From the NCBI RefSeq assembly GCF_024721305.1, contig NZ_JAMXOD010000007.1, positions 61,880 to 125,879 on the forward strand: a DNA stretch of 64,000 bases, written 5' to 3'. Positions 1-9,085 of this stretch are shown here, in pieces; the first letter of the stretch is position 1, and each line of letters begins with the position of its first letter. The stretch is from Aequitasia blattaphilus (lineage in GTDB: Bacteria > Bacillota > Clostridia > Lachnospirales > Lachnospiraceae). Below the pieces are notes generated by a model. That model was given only the letters and a program-made list of their open reading frames with translations. It was not told the DNA's origin and ran no database searches. Made by a program: the position numbers and the translations under genes.

Positions 1-3000
1 AATCGTTTGCAAGATCCAGGGTATCCATAATATCATTCTCATCTGCACCATCAAATACAGGTGTGGCAATATTAAATCCAAGAGCCTTGGCAGCCAAAGA
101 TAAATGTATTTCCAAAACCTGTCCAATGTTCATACGTGACGGTACACCCAATGGATTCAGTACGATATCCAAAGGTCTTCCATTTGGCAGGAAAGGCATA
201 TCTTCTACCGGAAGAACTCTGGAAACAACACCCTTGTTTCCATGACGTCCAGCCATTTTGTCTCCAACAGATATTTTTCTCTTTTGGGCAATGTAAATAC
301 GAACCGCCTGATTCACTCCCGGAGACAGCTCATCGCCGTTTTCTCTTGTAAACACCTTAGCATCTACAACAATTCCATATTCACCATGAGGCACCTTCAA
401 AGAAGTATCTCGAACCTCTCTGGCTTTTTCACCAAAGATTGCACGGAGAAGACGTTCTTCTGCTGTCAACTCTGTCTCTCCCTTTGGTGTTACTTTACCT
501 ACCAAAATGTCTCCCGCCCGGACTTCTGCTCCGATGCGGATAATTCCACGATCATCCAGGTTTTTAAGAGCATCATCTCCAACTCCTGGAATATCTCTGG
601 TGATTTCTTCTGGTCCAAGCTTTGTATCTCTTGCTTCTGCTTCATACTCTTCAATATGAATCGATGTATACACATCATCCTGTACAAGACGTTCACTTAA
701 AAGTACAGCATCCTCATAGTTATAACCTTCCCAAGTCATAAATCCAATCAGAGGGTTCTTTCCAAGAGCCATCTCGCCTTTTGCAGTAGAAGGTCCATCT
801 GCAATTACATCTCCCGCTTTTACCCTGTCATCTTTAAAGACGATTGGTCTTTGGTTGTAGCAGTTACTTTGGTTACTTCTTAAAAACTTAGTTAATTTAT
901 ATCTTTCTAAACGGCCATCATCTTCACGAATGGTGATTTCTGTCGAAGTTACCCGCTCCACTACACCATCTTTTTTCGCAACAATACAAACACCGGAGTC
1001 AACCGCTGATTTTTCTTCCATACCAGTTCCTACAACAGGAGCCTCAGTCAGCATAAGAGGTACGGCTTGTCGTTGCATGTTTGATCCCATCAGCGCACGG
1101 TTCGCATCGTCATTTTCAAGGAAAGGAATCAATGCCGTCGCCACTGAGAATACCATCTTAGGAGATACATCCATGTAGTCAAACATGGTTTTTTCATATT
1201 CTTGTGTCTCCTCTTTATAACGGCCTGAAACATTGGCATGTTTGAAATGTCCCTCTTCATCCAATGGCTCATTCGCCTGTGCAACATGGTAGTTGTCCTC
1301 TTCATCAGCAGTCATATATACTACTTCATCCGTTACAACCGGATTTTCCGGATCATCATGATTAATGGTACGATACGGCGCCTCAATAAACCCATACTGA
1401 TTAATCCGTGCATAGGTTGCAAGGGAGTTAATCAGACCAATGTTTGGACCTTCCGGTGTTTCGATAGGACACATTCTTCCGTAATGGGAGTAGTGAACAT
1501 CTCGAACCTCAAATCCGGCACGGTCTCTTGACAGACCACCAGGACCTAATGCAGAGAGACGTCTTTTATGAGTCAACTCTCCAAGAGGGTTATTTTGATC
1601 CATGAACTGAGACAACTGAGAGGAACCGAAAAATTCCTTAACAGCCGCAGTAACAGGCTTAATATTAATCAATGACTGTGGTGAAATTCCATCTAAATCT
1701 TGTGTTGTCATTCTCTCACGAACAACTCTTTCTAATCTGGACAGACCAATTCTGTATTGATTCTGCAAAAGCTCACCAACTGCACGAATACGTCTGTTTC
1801 CTAAATGGTCAATGTCGTCATCATTTCCCATTCCGTACTCAATATGGATATTATAATTAATGGAAGCAAAAATATCTTCCTTTGTAATATGCTTTGGTAT
1901 TAAATCAGGGAGTTCTCTTTTTACAAGAGCCTTTAATTCGTCAATATCGCCTTCTGATTCCTCAATGATACCTGCAAGAACTGGATAATATACTAATTCC
2001 GTTACGCCTACTTCTTCTGGATCTATATCTACAATCGTTGCAAAGTCAACCATCATGTTTGATAAAATTTTGATTGGTCTGTCTTCTTCTGGTACATCAA
2101 CCATCACAAAAGGAGCCCCGCTATTTTGAATGTCATCTGCCAGTTCTCTTGTAATAAGACTTCCCTTTTGAGCAACAACTTCACCTGTTACCTTACTCAC
2201 CACATCCTCTGCCAAGGTGCGTCCGGTAATCCTATTTTTGAGAGCTAACTTTTTATTGAATTTATAACGTCCAACTTTAGCCAAATCATATCTCTTTGGA
2301 TCAAAGAACATACTGTTGATTAAACTTTCCGCACTATCAACTGCTAATGGTTCTCCTGGACGTATTTTTTTGTATAACTCTAATAGCCCCTCCTGATAAT
2401 TTGAAGCGGCATCTTTATCAAAGCTTGCTAATATTTTAGGTTCTTCCCCGAACATTTCAAGGATTTCCCCATTTGTTCCCACACCCAGGGCACGAATCAA
2501 TACAGTGATTGGTACTTTTCTGGTTCTATCTACTCTAACATAAAAAACGTCATTGGAATCTGTTTCATATTCTAACCATGCACCCCTATTTGGAATCACA
2601 GTAGATGAATAGAGTTTCTTTCCCACTTTATCATGAGAAATTGAATAGTAAATCCCTGGTGAACGTACCAGTTGACTTACGATAACACGTTCTGCTCCAT
2701 TAATCACAAATGTCCCGGTGCTGGTCATCAGTGGAAGATCACCCATGAAAATTTCATGTTCATTAATTTCTTCTGCTTCCCTGTTGTGAAGTCTTACTTT
2801 AACCTTTAATGGTGCAGCGTAAGTTGTATCTCTTTCTTTGCACTCTTCGATTGTATACTTGACATCATCTTCACACAAGGTAAAATCAATAAATTCCAGA
2901 CTCAACTGACCACTGTAATCAGCAATCGGCGAAATATCAGCAAATACTTCTTTTAGTCCATCTCTAAGAAACCATTGATAAGAATCTTTTTGGACCTCAA

Positions 3001-3094
3001 TCAAGTTAGGCATTTGCAGAACTTCTTTTTGTCTGGAATAGCTCATACGAGTACTTCTACCACTTTTAATGGGACGAATTCTGTTTTTCTCCAT
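1..3094 (-). CDS. rpoB: RNA polymerase subunit beta, partial (3' end outside window)
   Basis: Beta subunit of DNA-dependent RNA polymerase. About 1031 residues are visible from the start at 3094; the C-terminal part lies beyond base 1. Seen: the start [20 protein letters not shown]; the rifampicin-pocket segment at about 1545-1640, with [17 protein letters not shown] then [13 protein letters not shown], which is the drug-sensitive type; and the active-site segment [16 protein letters not shown] near 220-270. The ATG is preceded by an AGAGGAG-like site with somewhat long spacing. It is the last visible gene of the rpmG-secE-nusG-rplKAJL-rpoB cluster, separated from rplL by a hairpin followed by a T run. 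The reading frame is open throughout. Identity is certain; only the exact start is slightly open. Confidence 0.98.
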   Translation of the reverse strand, partial: MEKNRIRPIKSGRSTRMSYSRQKEVLQMPNLIEVQKDSYQWFLRDGLKEVFADISPIADYSGQLSLEFIDFTLCEDDVKYTIEECKERDTTYAAPLKVKVRLHNREAEEINEHEIFMGDLPLMTSTGTFVINGAERVIVSQLVRSPGIYYSISHDKVGKKLYSSTVIPNRGAWLEYETDSNDVFYVRVDRTRKVPITVLIRALGVGTNGEILEMFGEEPKILASFDKDAASNYQEGLLELYKKIRPGEPLAVDSAESLINSMFFDPKRYDLAKVGRYKFNKKLALKNRITGRTLAEDVVSKVTGEVVAQKGSLITRELADDIQNSGAPFVMVDVPEEDRPIKILSNMMVDFATIVDIDPEEVGVTELVYYPVLAGIIEESEGDIDELKALVKRELPDLIPKHITKEDIFASINYNIHIEYGMGNDDDIDHLGNRRIRAVGELLQNQYRIGLSRLERVVRERMTTQDLDGISPQSLINIKPVTAAVKEFFGSSQLSQFMDQNNPLGELTHKRRLSALGPGGLSRDRAGFEVRDVHYSHYGRMCPIETPEGPNIGLINSLATYARINQYGFIEAPYRTINHDDPENPVVTDEVVYMTADEEDNYHVAQANEPLDEEGHFKHANVSGRYKEETQEYEKTMFDYMDVSPKMVFSVATALIPFLENDDANRALMGSNMQRQAVPLMLTEAPVVGTGMEEKSAVDSGVCIVAKKDGVVERVTSTEITIREDDGRLERYKLTKFLRSNQSNCYNQRPIVFKDDRVKAGDVIADGPSTAKGEMALGKNPLIGFMTWEGYNYEDAVLLSERLVQDDVYTSIHIEEYEAEARDTKLGPEEITRDIPGVGDDALKNLDDRGIIRIGAEVRAGDILVGKVTPKGETELTAEERLLRAIFGEKAREVRDTSLKVPHGEYGIVVDAKVFTRENGDELSPGVNQAVRIYIAQKRKISVGDKMAGRHGNKGVVSRVLPVEDMPFLPNGRPLDIVLNPLGVPSRMNIGQVLEIHLSLAAKALGFNIATPVFDGADENDIMDTLDLAND

Positions 3095-3149
3095 ATTGAC
3101 GTTTCACTCCTCTTTCATTATTTAAAAGGAACATACACTGTAAAAACGC

Positions 3150-3240
3150 AAAAAAAGAGCTTGTAGCTATAATCTTTTGCAGTATATAGAGGCATACATT
3201 CCCACAATAGCGCATTTTTAACTATAGCACAAAGCTCTTT
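3150..3240 (-). terminator. Attenuator-like hairpin between rplL and rpoB
   Basis: On the minus strand the arm AAAGAGCTT + TGT + GCTATA (3222-3240) pairs with TATAGC + TAC + AAGCTCTTT (3154-3171): 9 bp, a 3x3 internal loop, 6 bp, closing a loop of about 50 nt, followed by a run of seven T (3150-3156). It sits between rplL and rpoB in an otherwise continuous operon, so it would act as a partial terminator or processing site that lowers rpoB expression relative to rplJL. The structure is seen; partial termination is inferred, by analogy with the rplL-rpoB attenuator known in enterobacteria. Confidence 0.65.
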
Positions 3241-3279
3241 CCTTTGTCAATCATTATTTTATTTTGTTATGCTTTTCTC

Positions 3280-3654
3280 TTATTTAAGAGCTGCTTCTGC
3301 ACCTTCAGCTTCAAGCTTCGCTTTTAATTCTTCAGCTTCTGCCTTTGTCACACCTTCTTTTACTACCTTAGGAGCATTGTCAACTAATTCTTTTGCTTCC
3401 TTAAGTCCAAGTCCAGTGATTTCACGAACTACTTTGATAACCTTAACTTTAGAAGCACCTGCTGCTACTAATTCTACGTCAAACTCATCTTTTTCTTCTG
3501 CTCCGCCTGCTTCTCCACCTGCTGCTGCAACTACAACTCCTGCTGCTGCTGATACTCCGAATTCTTCTTCACAAGCTTTTACTAAATCATTTAATTCTAA
3601 TACAGATAATTCTTTGATTGCTTCAATAAATTCTGCTACTGTTAATTTTGCCAT
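3280..3654 (-). CDS. rplL: 50S ribosomal protein L7/L12
   Basis: Stalk protein L7/L12 (124 aa), present in multiple copies on L10 and recruiting translation GTPases. N-terminal dimerisation domain ([20 protein letters not shown]), an Ala/Gly-rich hinge at about residues 35-55, and the C-terminal factor-binding domain with [20 protein letters not shown] and [20 protein letters not shown]. Length is normal for the family. It follows rplJ by 26 nt with a GGAGG-like site and is co-transcribed from the rplJ promoter at 4468-4496. Confidence 0.98.
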   Translation of the reverse strand: MAKLTVAEFIEAIKELSVLELNDLVKACEEEFGVSAAAGVVVAAAGGEAGGAEEKDEFDVELVAAGASKVKVIKVVREITGLGLKEAKELVDNAPKVVKEGVTKAEAEELKAKLEAEGAEAALK

Positions 3655-3680
3655 TCTATTTTTCCTCCATTTTAATTTTT

Positions 3681-4280
3681 TTATTCTTCTGTTGCTGCTT
3701 CTTCTGCTTCTACTGCAGGAGCTGCTTCTGCCGCTGGTGCTTCTTCAACTGCTGGTGCTTCTTCTGCTGCTTCTTCAACTGCTGGTGCCGCTTCGCTTCC
3801 GCCTGCTTCAGCAATTTGATTAAGCACACGTGCAAGATTTGTAATTGGTGATTGGATACTTCCAAGTAATTTTGAAAGAAGTTCGTCTCTGGATGGGATG
3901 TTTGCAAGTTCTGCTAACTGTTCCTGTCCATATACATTTCCTTCCACTACTCCGGCTTTTAACTCCAATGCTTTTGCTGTTTTTGCAAACTTGCTTAAAA
4001 TACGCGCTGCTGCTGTTGCATCATCTTTTGAAATTGCAAGAGCACTTGGTCCTGCCAAATATTCATCTAATCCTGCAAATTCTGTTCCTTCAAAAGCTCT
4101 TTTCATCATTGTGTTTTTGTAAACTTTATACACAATACCTGCTTCTCTCAATTGTTGACGAAGTTCTGTATCTTCTGCTACTGAAAGTCCGCGGTAATCA
4201 ACAAGTACTATTGATGCTGCGCCTTTTACTTCTGCTGCAATACTGTCAACAATGGGTTGCTTTAATTCAACTTTTGCCAT
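3681..4280 (-). CDS. rplJ: 50S ribosomal protein L10 with long acidic C-terminal tail
   Basis: L10 anchors the L7/L12 stalk to 23S rRNA and represses its own operon by binding the leader RNA. Canonical core: [49 protein letters not shown], and the L12-binding helix near [12 protein letters not shown]. At 199 aa it is about 30 residues longer than the usual 165-172, because of an Ala/Glu/Pro/Val-rich acidic tail built from repeats such as APAVEEA. The DNA there (3690-3790) carries matching direct repeats. The start follows AAGGAGGT 9-10 nt upstream. It is preceded by the L10 leader. Confidence 0.97.
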   Translation of the reverse strand: MAKVELKQPIVDSIAAEVKGAASIVLVDYRGLSVAEDTELRQQLREAGIVYKVYKNTMMKRAFEGTEFAGLDEYLAGPSALAISKDDATAAARILSKFAKTAKALELKAGVVEGNVYGQEQLAELANIPSRDELLSKLLGSIQSPITNLARVLNQIAEAGGSEAAPAVEEAAEEAPAVEEAPAAEAAPAVEAEEAATEE

Positions 4281-4335
4281 GAATCGGTGTACCTCCTTAT
4301 ATTATTTTCACCGCCGTTTGTCTGAGTTTAACTAT

Positions 4336-4461
4336 AAAAAACCTCTATGCCCAGCAAGACACAGAGGTTTTGAAAATTCTAATTCAAATTCATCAAATCT
4401 CCTCGGTAGGCGTATCATACTTATGCTTTAAAAAGCACCTACTGTCTTCGGCAGTCAATTC
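4336..4461 (-). ncRNA. Ribosomal protein L10 leader with terminator
   Basis: The 5' UTR of rplJ carries the hallmark L10-leader core on the minus strand: GACTGCCGAAGACAGTAGG (about 4436-4456) and later CCTACCGAGGAG (4399-4411), which can pair around the kink-turn where L10(L12)4 binds. It is followed by an intrinsic terminator: the arm AACCTCTGTG pairs with CATAGAGGTT (about 4340-4370, one G-U) and then TTTTTT. Known role: when L10-L12 is in excess it binds the leader and favours the terminator, shutting down rplJL and partly rpoBC. Transcript start is inferred from the promoter just upstream. Confidence 0.88.
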
Positions 4462-4467
4462 TTTGGT

Positions 4468-4496
4468 AGTATATCATTATCTATTTTTGATGTCAA
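4468..4496 (-). promoter_or_regulatory. Promoter of rplJ-rplL
   Basis: On the minus strand a consensus -35 TTGACA (4491-4496), a 17-nt spacer and -10 TATACT (4468-4473) lie immediately before the L10 leader. rplJL can therefore be transcribed independently of the upstream rplKA genes. Confidence 0.85.
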
Positions 4497-4503
4497 TCGG
4501 AAA

Positions 4504-5196
4504 TTAAGCTAATTTCATTGGGTTAACTTTAACACCAGGTCCCATTGTTGCTGAAAGTGTAATACTCTTTAAGTATTGTCCTTTTACAGCAGATGGTTTT
4601 GCTTTATTTACCGCATCAATCAGCGTTTGGAAGTTGTCTACAAGTTGTTCTTCAGTAAAGGATGCTTTCCCTACTGGTACATGAATGATATTTGTTTTAT
4701 CAAGTCTGTACTCAATCTTACCTGCTTTGATTTCTTTGATTGCATTTGCAACATCCATTGTTACAGTTCCTGCTTTTGGATTTGGCATAAGTCCTTTTGG
4801 TCCAAGTACACGTCCAAGACGACCCACAACACCCATCATATCAGGAGTTGCTACAACAACATCAAATTCAAACCAGTTTTCATTCTGAATCTTAGGAATC
4901 AACTCATCTCCTCCAACAAAATCTGCTCCTGCCGCTTTCGCTTCTTCAGCTTTTGCATCTTTTGCAAATACAAGGATTCTTGTTGTTTTTCCTGTTCCGT
5001 GAGGTAATACTACCGCACCACGGATTTGTTGATCTGCGTGACGTCCGTCACATCCAGTTCTAATATGTAATTCGATGGTTTCATCAAATTTTGCTGCCGC
5101 TGTTTTCTTTACTAATGCAACTGCTTCGTTCGGGTCATAAACCGCAGTTTTATCGATTGCTTTTGCATTTTCTAAATATTTCTTTCCTCTTTTCAT
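4504..5196 (-). CDS. rplA: 50S ribosomal protein L1
   Basis: L1 (230 aa) forms the mobile stalk at the E site of the large subunit and in many bacteria binds its own mRNA. Seen: start [40 protein letters not shown], the L1 signature [20 protein letters not shown], and an end in [10 protein letters not shown]. The start at 5196 is chosen because AAGGAGG lies 8-10 nt upstream; the longer frame reaching 5238 merely reads through the leader. It follows rplK by 59 nt and shares with it a near-identical leader. Confidence 0.97.
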   Translation of the reverse strand: MKRGKKYLENAKAIDKTAVYDPNEAVALVKKTAAAKFDETIELHIRTGCDGRHADQQIRGAVVLPHGTGKTTRILVFAKDAKAEEAKAAGADFVGGDELIPKIQNENWFEFDVVVATPDMMGVVGRLGRVLGPKGLMPNPKAGTVTMDVANAIKEIKAGKIEYRLDKTNIIHVPVGKASFTEEQLVDNFQTLIDAVNKAKPSAVKGQYLKSITLSATMGPGVKVNPMKLA

Positions 5197-5234
5197 TTTA
5201 CAATAACCTCCTTGTGGTAATCGGGAAATCCCTC
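5197..5234 (-). promoter_or_regulatory. Leader element before rplA (copy of the rplK leader)
   Basis: On the minus strand GTGGGAGG, then a small hairpin-forming segment (GGGATTTCCC), then TACCACAAGGAGGTTATT directly before the rplA start. The same outer blocks precede rplK at 5682-5720 with a different inner hairpin. GTGG can pair with CCAC, placing the Shine-Dalgarno just outside a closed stem. A role in translational feedback by L1 is inferred. Confidence 0.5.
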
Positions 5235-5255
5235 CCACTTTCTATTTACACTTTA

Positions 5256-5681
5256 TTATTCTTCTACTACAACACCCATACTACGGCAAGTTCCTGCAAC
5301 CATGCTCATTGCAGCTTCTGTTGTTGCCGCATTTAAGTCTGGTTTCTTAAGCTCAGCGATTTCTTGCAATTGTGCTTTTGTAATCGTTGCTACTTTTGTT
5401 TTGTTTGGAACTCCTGAACCGGATTTAATATTACAAGCCTTCTTGATAAGAACAGCTGCCGGTGGAGTCTTTGTAATAAAACTAAAGCTTCTGTCATTGT
5501 AAACTGTAATAACGACAGGGATAATCATATCTCCCTGATCTGCTGTCTTTGCATTGAATTGTTTTGTAAATTCAACGATGTTTACACCATGCTGACCAAG
5601 TGCCGGTCCAACCGGTGGTGCTGGTGTTGCTTTCCCAGCAGGAATCTGCAATTTAATGTAACCTTCTACTTTTTTAGCCAT
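5256..5681 (-). CDS. rplK: 50S ribosomal protein L11
   Basis: L11 (141 aa) lies at the base of the GTPase-associated centre and is needed for RelA-type stringent signalling. N-terminal domain with [20 protein letters not shown], then [21 protein letters not shown]-terminal rRNA-binding domain with [20 protein letters not shown] and [11 protein letters not shown]. Length exact for the family. AAGGAGG sits 8 nt before the ATG. It is 54 nt downstream of nusG, with the leader motif described separately. Confidence 0.98.
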   Translation of the reverse strand: MAKKVEGYIKLQIPAGKATPAPPVGPALGQHGVNIVEFTKQFNAKTADQGDMIIPVVITVYNDRSFSFITKTPPAAVLIKKACNIKSGSGVPNKTKVATITKAQLQEIAELKKPDLNAATTEAAMSMVAGTCRSMGVVVEE

Positions 5682-5720
5682 CTTAATAACCTCCTTGTGG
5701 TACTATCAGAACGGTTTCGT
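5682..5720 (-). promoter_or_regulatory. Leader element before rplK (pair of the rplA leader)
   Basis: Minus strand: GTGGGAGG, hairpin GAACG-aaac-CGTTC, then TACCACAAGGAGGTTATT just before the rplK start. The outer blocks are identical to those before rplA while the inner hairpin differs, suggesting conserved RNA structure rather than simple recent duplication. Function is inferred only. Confidence 0.5.
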
Positions 5721-5735
5721 TCCTCCCACTTCTCA

Positions 5736-6251
5736 CTACATTTTTTTTACTTCTGCGAAATCAATTTCTACCGGTGTTTCCCGGCCAAACAGCTCAACAT
5801 TAATTGTCAGACTTTGCTTTGGAATATTCATGCTCTGGATAACACCAATGGTATCTGCCCAAGCTCCTGCAATAACTTTTACAGTATCTCCTTCTCCAAA
5901 GTCCACTTCAATATTTTCTCTTCTTATTCCTAAAGGTGCCATCTCAGCATCTGATAATGGAACCGGCTTTGATCCGGGACCTACAAACCCTGTAACCCCT
6001 CTTGTATTACGAACAACGTACCATGTATCGTCATTCATAATCATGTGAATAAGCACATAACCTGGGAACATCTTCTTTTGGCTTGTCTTCTGCATGCCGT
6101 TTTTTAACTCAACAACGTCTTGCATCGGAACACGCACTTCCAAAATTTGCTCTTCCAGGTGTCTGTTTTCTATTGTCTTATCAATGTTTGCCTTAACTTT
6201 GTTTTCATACCCTGAATAGGTATGAACAACGTACCATTTTGCTTCTGACAT
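5736..6251 (-). CDS. nusG: Transcription termination/antitermination factor NusG
   Basis: NusG (171 aa) binds the RNA polymerase clamp and modulates pausing and Rho- or ribosome-coupling. NGN domain starts SEAKWYVVHTYSGYENKVKA; the loop TSQKKMFPGYVLIHMIMNDD and WYVVRNTRGVTGFVGPGSKP are typical. A C-terminal KOW domain is seen in EGDTVKVIAGAWADTIGVIQ. It lies 26 nt downstream of secE in the classic secE-nusG pair. Confidence 0.97.
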   Translation of the reverse strand: MSEAKWYVVHTYSGYENKVKANIDKTIENRHLEEQILEVRVPMQDVVELKNGMQKTSQKKMFPGYVLIHMIMNDDTWYVVRNTRGVTGFVGPGSKPVPLSDAEMAPLGIRRENIEVDFGEGDTVKVIAGAWADTIGVIQSMNIPKQSLTINVELFGRETPVEIDFAEVKKM

Positions 6252-6277
6252 ATAATCACCTTTCTTTATCGCACTTA

Positions 6278-6478
6278 TTAGCCAAAGTTTACTAACAAAT
6301 CAACTCCGTACTTCAGTACAAAGTCAACAATTGCGATAATCGCACCCAAAATAACTGATATGACAATTACGGCTGTCGTTTGCTTAAAAAGTGTCATCTT
6401 GTCCGGCCAAACTATCTTCTTAAATTCTCTTTTAAGTTCGGTTAGTTTGCTTACCTTTTGAGTCTTATCTTTACTCAT
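6278..6478 (-). CDS. secE: Preprotein translocase subunit SecE
   Basis: Small (66 aa) essential subunit of the SecYEG channel. After a basic cytoplasmic stretch (TELKREFKKIVWPDKMTLFK, the conserved SecE amphipathic helix) there is a single transmembrane helix of about 20 residues (TTAVIVISVILGAIIAIVDF). The start at 6478 is chosen because AGAAGGAGTG lies about 10 nt upstream; the longer frame to 6547 overlaps rpmG and is not expected. Position between rpmG and nusG fits. Confidence 0.95.
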   Translation of the reverse strand: MSKDKTQKVSKLTELKREFKKIVWPDKMTLFKQTTAVIVISVILGAIIAIVDFVLKYGVDLLVNFG

Positions 6479-6501
6479 AATAAGATCACTCCTTCTCTCA
6501 A

Positions 6502-6651
6502 TTATTTTGTTTCTTTGTGCATTGTGTGTGATTTGCAGAATTTGCAATACTTCTTTGTTTCCATACGTTCCGGATGAGCTTTCTTATCCTTCATCATATT
6601 GTAGTTACGTTGTTTACATTCTGTACACTCTAATGTGATTCTTGTACGCAC
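6502..6651 (-). CDS. rpmG: 50S ribosomal protein L33 (GTG start)
   Basis: A 49-aa frame beginning with GTG at 6651, preceded by GAGGTGG, encodes [12 protein letters not shown], then [20 protein letters not shown] and [12 protein letters not shown]. The two CxxC pairs (C9/C12 and C37/C40) form the zinc ribbon of the zinc-binding L33 form. It lies directly upstream of secE, the standard Firmicutes arrangement. Short size and GTG start make it easy to miss. Confidence 0.95.
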   Translation of the reverse strand: MRTRITLECTECKQRNYNMMKDKKAHPERMETKKYCKFCKSHTMHKETK

Positions 6652-6699
6652 AACTTCCACCTCGCTTTATCATCTAATTCACGATCTATTTTTCTGTAC

Positions 6700-6763
6700 A
6701 AAAAAAAAGACCTGCTTCCATTCGCTCGGATATTGTATCACAGGGGCGAACAGAAAGCAAGCC
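6700..6763 (-). terminator. Intrinsic terminator after the GGDEF/EAL gene, with a promoter in its loop
   Basis: On the minus strand an arm at 6746-6763 pairs with an arm at 6709-6725 over about 17 bp (several G-U pairs, one bulge), followed by nine T (6700-6708). The stop of the upstream gene is at 6781. G-U pairs favour the minus-strand RNA. The 20-nt loop contains the -10 element of the rpmG promoter, so transcripts starting there would omit the 5' arm and escape termination. Confidence 0.75.
6732..6760 (-). promoter_or_regulatory. Promoter of rpmG-secE-nusG-rplKA
   Basis: Minus strand: -35 TTGCTT (6755-6760), 17-nt spacer, -10 TACAAT (6732-6737). It is the only good match upstream of rpmG in this gap and lies inside the terminator of the preceding gene. 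Confidence 0.7.
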
Positions 6764-6780
6764 TTTTCCAATAATCTGTG

Positions 6781-8976
6781 TTATTCTTTCATAAGCTCAA
6801 GAAGCTCTGTTTCCTTTATTACATTGTATAAATAAAAGCCTTGCAAATAATCCGCTTCGCTTTTCATGCAGAAGTCATACTCCTCTTTTGTCTCAACGCC
6901 GTTCACACACACCTTCTTATTCATCGAATGACATAGTTCAATAATAAGCTTTGCAAAGTCTTTTGCATAGACCTCCTGTAAATTCTGTATCAACGAAAGC
7001 GAAGTGGTTATTGTCTTTACTGGCAGTTCGTGCAATTGTAAAAAGGATGCACTTCCTCCACCAAACTGATCCATAATCACCTGTGTGCCTTCCTCCTTCA
7101 GTTGATTGCTAATCATTTGTACTTTTTCAAAATTTTCAAGAGCATTTTTTTCCGAATAAGAAATAAGAATGTTCCGATTCTCAATTCCCACCTCTTTGAC
7201 AATTTTTTCAAACTTTGCCAATATATTCTTTTCCTGAATCTGACGGTTTGTAAGATTCACAATCATTTTAAAATCCGAGTAGCCGCTGTCTACAATCTTT
7301 TTACATGTTTTCAACGCCTTCCGGAATACAAATTCACCAATGGGCAGAGTAAATCCCAGATATTCGGCTAAAGGTAAAAATTCTCCCGGGAGCACTGCTG
7401 CACCTTCATGTCTTATACGAAGAAGAGCCTCTGCCGCTCTCACACTTCCACTTTCCTTATCCACTACCGGCTGATACTTCACCTCGAAACCTTGAAAATC
7501 ATTTTCCATAGCATTGCTTAGAATGGTCTCCATATTCAAACGCTCTTTTGCCAAAGAGTCCAAGCCCGAGTCATATAGTTTATGGCGGTTTTTCCCCATG
7601 CGCTTTGCCTCATACATCGCAACATCTGCCTGCTTTACCACTCCTTTACTATCCACACCTTCCATTGGGTACTGTGCAATCCCTATGCTAAAGGTACAGG
7701 TGAATTCTTTGTCCTTCGCCTTCCATGGTTGAGACGCTTTTTCATGAAGCCTCCGAATCTCTTCTTTCAAATCAACATCTGCATCACCGTCAATCAACAC
7801 CACAAACTCATCTCCACCAAAGCGGAATGCGTGATTGGGCGTTTCATACTTCTCATTAAGCCAAGTAGCAATATTAATTAAAATTTCATCTCCATAGTCA
7901 TGACCGTAACAGTCATTTACGATTTTAAAATCATCCAAATCGATAAAAACCAAGTATCCAATCTTCTTACCTTGTTTTGCTCTTTCTATTGCTTCATTTA
8001 AGAGAATATCACATTTGGAACGATTGGATATTTTCGTCAAATAGTCTGTAAATGCCATCTCTTTTATCTGCTGCTGGCTTATCTTTAGCTTATCAGCCGT
8101 ATCAATTCTTGCAACTATGGTGGACACAAGACGGCTTATATTTAGTAAGAACTCTATTTCCTCTTCATTCCATTTCCTCTGTAAGGCCCTCTCATCAAAG
8201 GAGACAAACCCATGGTAACAACCGTTTCGATAAACCGCGAACATTGCGGCTGCCTGCACATTTTCCCTTTGAAACACCTCCTTATAGGCTTCTGGTATTT
8301 CTCCTGCGTTAACAACCACTTTCCCTTCTCGTATCAAGTCAATCGTTATATTGGTTTCTGCCAAAGTACCCGCTCCTGCATCTGTCAGTAATTCAGTCCC
8401 TTGATTAGCCCACTCATAACTAATTCGATAGTCCTTTGACTCCTCATTCCACTCACAAAATCGAGCCCGGCTGATATTCATGTATTCGCCAACCCGGTCA
8501 ATAATGATTTGAATTGCTTCTTCCAACTGGTTGTCGTGAAGTCTCTGGAAAATGTCATTAATCACTAATTGCTGCTGAATGTGACTCTCTACCAAATGCT
8601 GGCAAGCCATCGGCGTAGCTTGACTCACAATCACAATATCATGACTGCAAATCCCCCTTTGCTCTCTATTCGCCGTGATGTAGGAAACCACAGGTCTGCT
8701 TTTCTTCTCCTTCGTAATAATACGATATTCCAAATGAAAAACATCAATACTTGTCTTTTCATATGCATCAATCGTTCGCAGCACCACCACCAAATCATCT
8801 GGATGAATAATTGACTCCCAGGTAACTTCTTCATTAATCAGCTCTTCTTTATCGTATCCGTATTCTCTAATATTTTCTGTGATGTAATCGACTCTCCACT
8901 CCCCATTTTTGCGAATAAGCCTTCCCACAACAGCTGGCACGTGTTCCAAGATTTTTTCTATATCAGTATGTGTCAT
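6781..8976 (-). CDS. PAS-GAF-GGDEF-EAL protein: diguanylate cyclase with degenerate EAL
   Basis: Predicted cytoplasmic 731-aa signalling protein. Order: PAS-like (about 1-120), GAF-like (about 130-290), GGDEF (about 305-465), EAL (about 475-731). The cyclase domain keeps DYLTKISNR, FIDLDDFKIVNDCYGHDYGD and FRFGGDEF, so it should make cyclic-di-GMP; no RxxD inhibitory site lies upstream of GGDEF. The EAL domain keeps EALLR but its catalytic motifs are altered: ISYSE where LEITES is expected, IMDQFGGG where DDFGTG is expected, and KTITTS where the Lys-Val/Ile-Asp motif is expected. It is probably not a phosphodiesterase and may bind nucleotide. Divergent from a reciprocal protein at 9086. No membrane segments seen. 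Confidence 0.9.
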   Translation of the reverse strand: MTHTDIEKILEHVPAVVGRLIRKNGEWRVDYITENIREYGYDKEELINEEVTWESIIHPDDLVVVLRTIDAYEKTSIDVFHLEYRIITKEKKSRPVVSYITANREQRGICSHDIVIVSQATPMACQHLVESHIQQQLVINDIFQRLHDNQLEEAIQIIIDRVGEYMNISRARFCEWNEESKDYRISYEWANQGTELLTDAGAGTLAETNITIDLIREGKVVVNAGEIPEAYKEVFQRENVQAAAMFAVYRNGCYHGFVSFDERALQRKWNEEEIEFLLNISRLVSTIVARIDTADKLKISQQQIKEMAFTDYLTKISNRSKCDILLNEAIERAKQGKKIGYLVFIDLDDFKIVNDCYGHDYGDEILINIATWLNEKYETPNHAFRFGGDEFVVLIDGDADVDLKEEIRRLHEKASQPWKAKDKEFTCTFSIGIAQYPMEGVDSKGVVKQADVAMYEAKRMGKNRHKLYDSGLDSLAKERLNMETILSNAMENDFQGFEVKYQPVVDKESGSVRAAEALLRIRHEGAAVLPGEFLPLAEYLGFTLPIGEFVFRKALKTCKKIVDSGYSDFKMIVNLTNRQIQEKNILAKFEKIVKEVGIENRNILISYSEKNALENFEKVQMISNQLKEEGTQVIMDQFGGGSASFLQLHELPVKTITTSLSLIQNLQEVYAKDFAKLIIELCHSMNKKVCVNGVETKEEYDFCMKSEADYLQGFYLYNVIKETELLELMKE

Positions 8977-9023
8977 GTCCTTATACCTTCCTCTCAGTTA
9001 CAGATATTATAGACAGTCATTTC

Positions 9024-9051
9024 TTGAAAAGTCAAATTTCTATGGTAAAAT
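9024..9051 (+). promoter_or_regulatory. Putative promoter of the EAL phosphodiesterase gene
   Basis: -35 TTGAAA (9024-9029), 16-nt spacer, -10 TAAAAT (9046-9051), 35 nt before the start at 9086. It lies in the 109-nt divergent gap between the two cyclic-di-GMP genes. Confidence 0.5.
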
Positions 9052-9085
9052 ATAAGTGGATAAGGCAATCTGAAAAGAGGATTGT

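Noticed and set aside
3269-3851. Plus-strand frames rich in Leu, Ser or Cys over rplL/rplJ
   Set aside because: They are complements of the Ala/Glu-rich repeats of L10 and L12; no RBS and no protein-like pattern.
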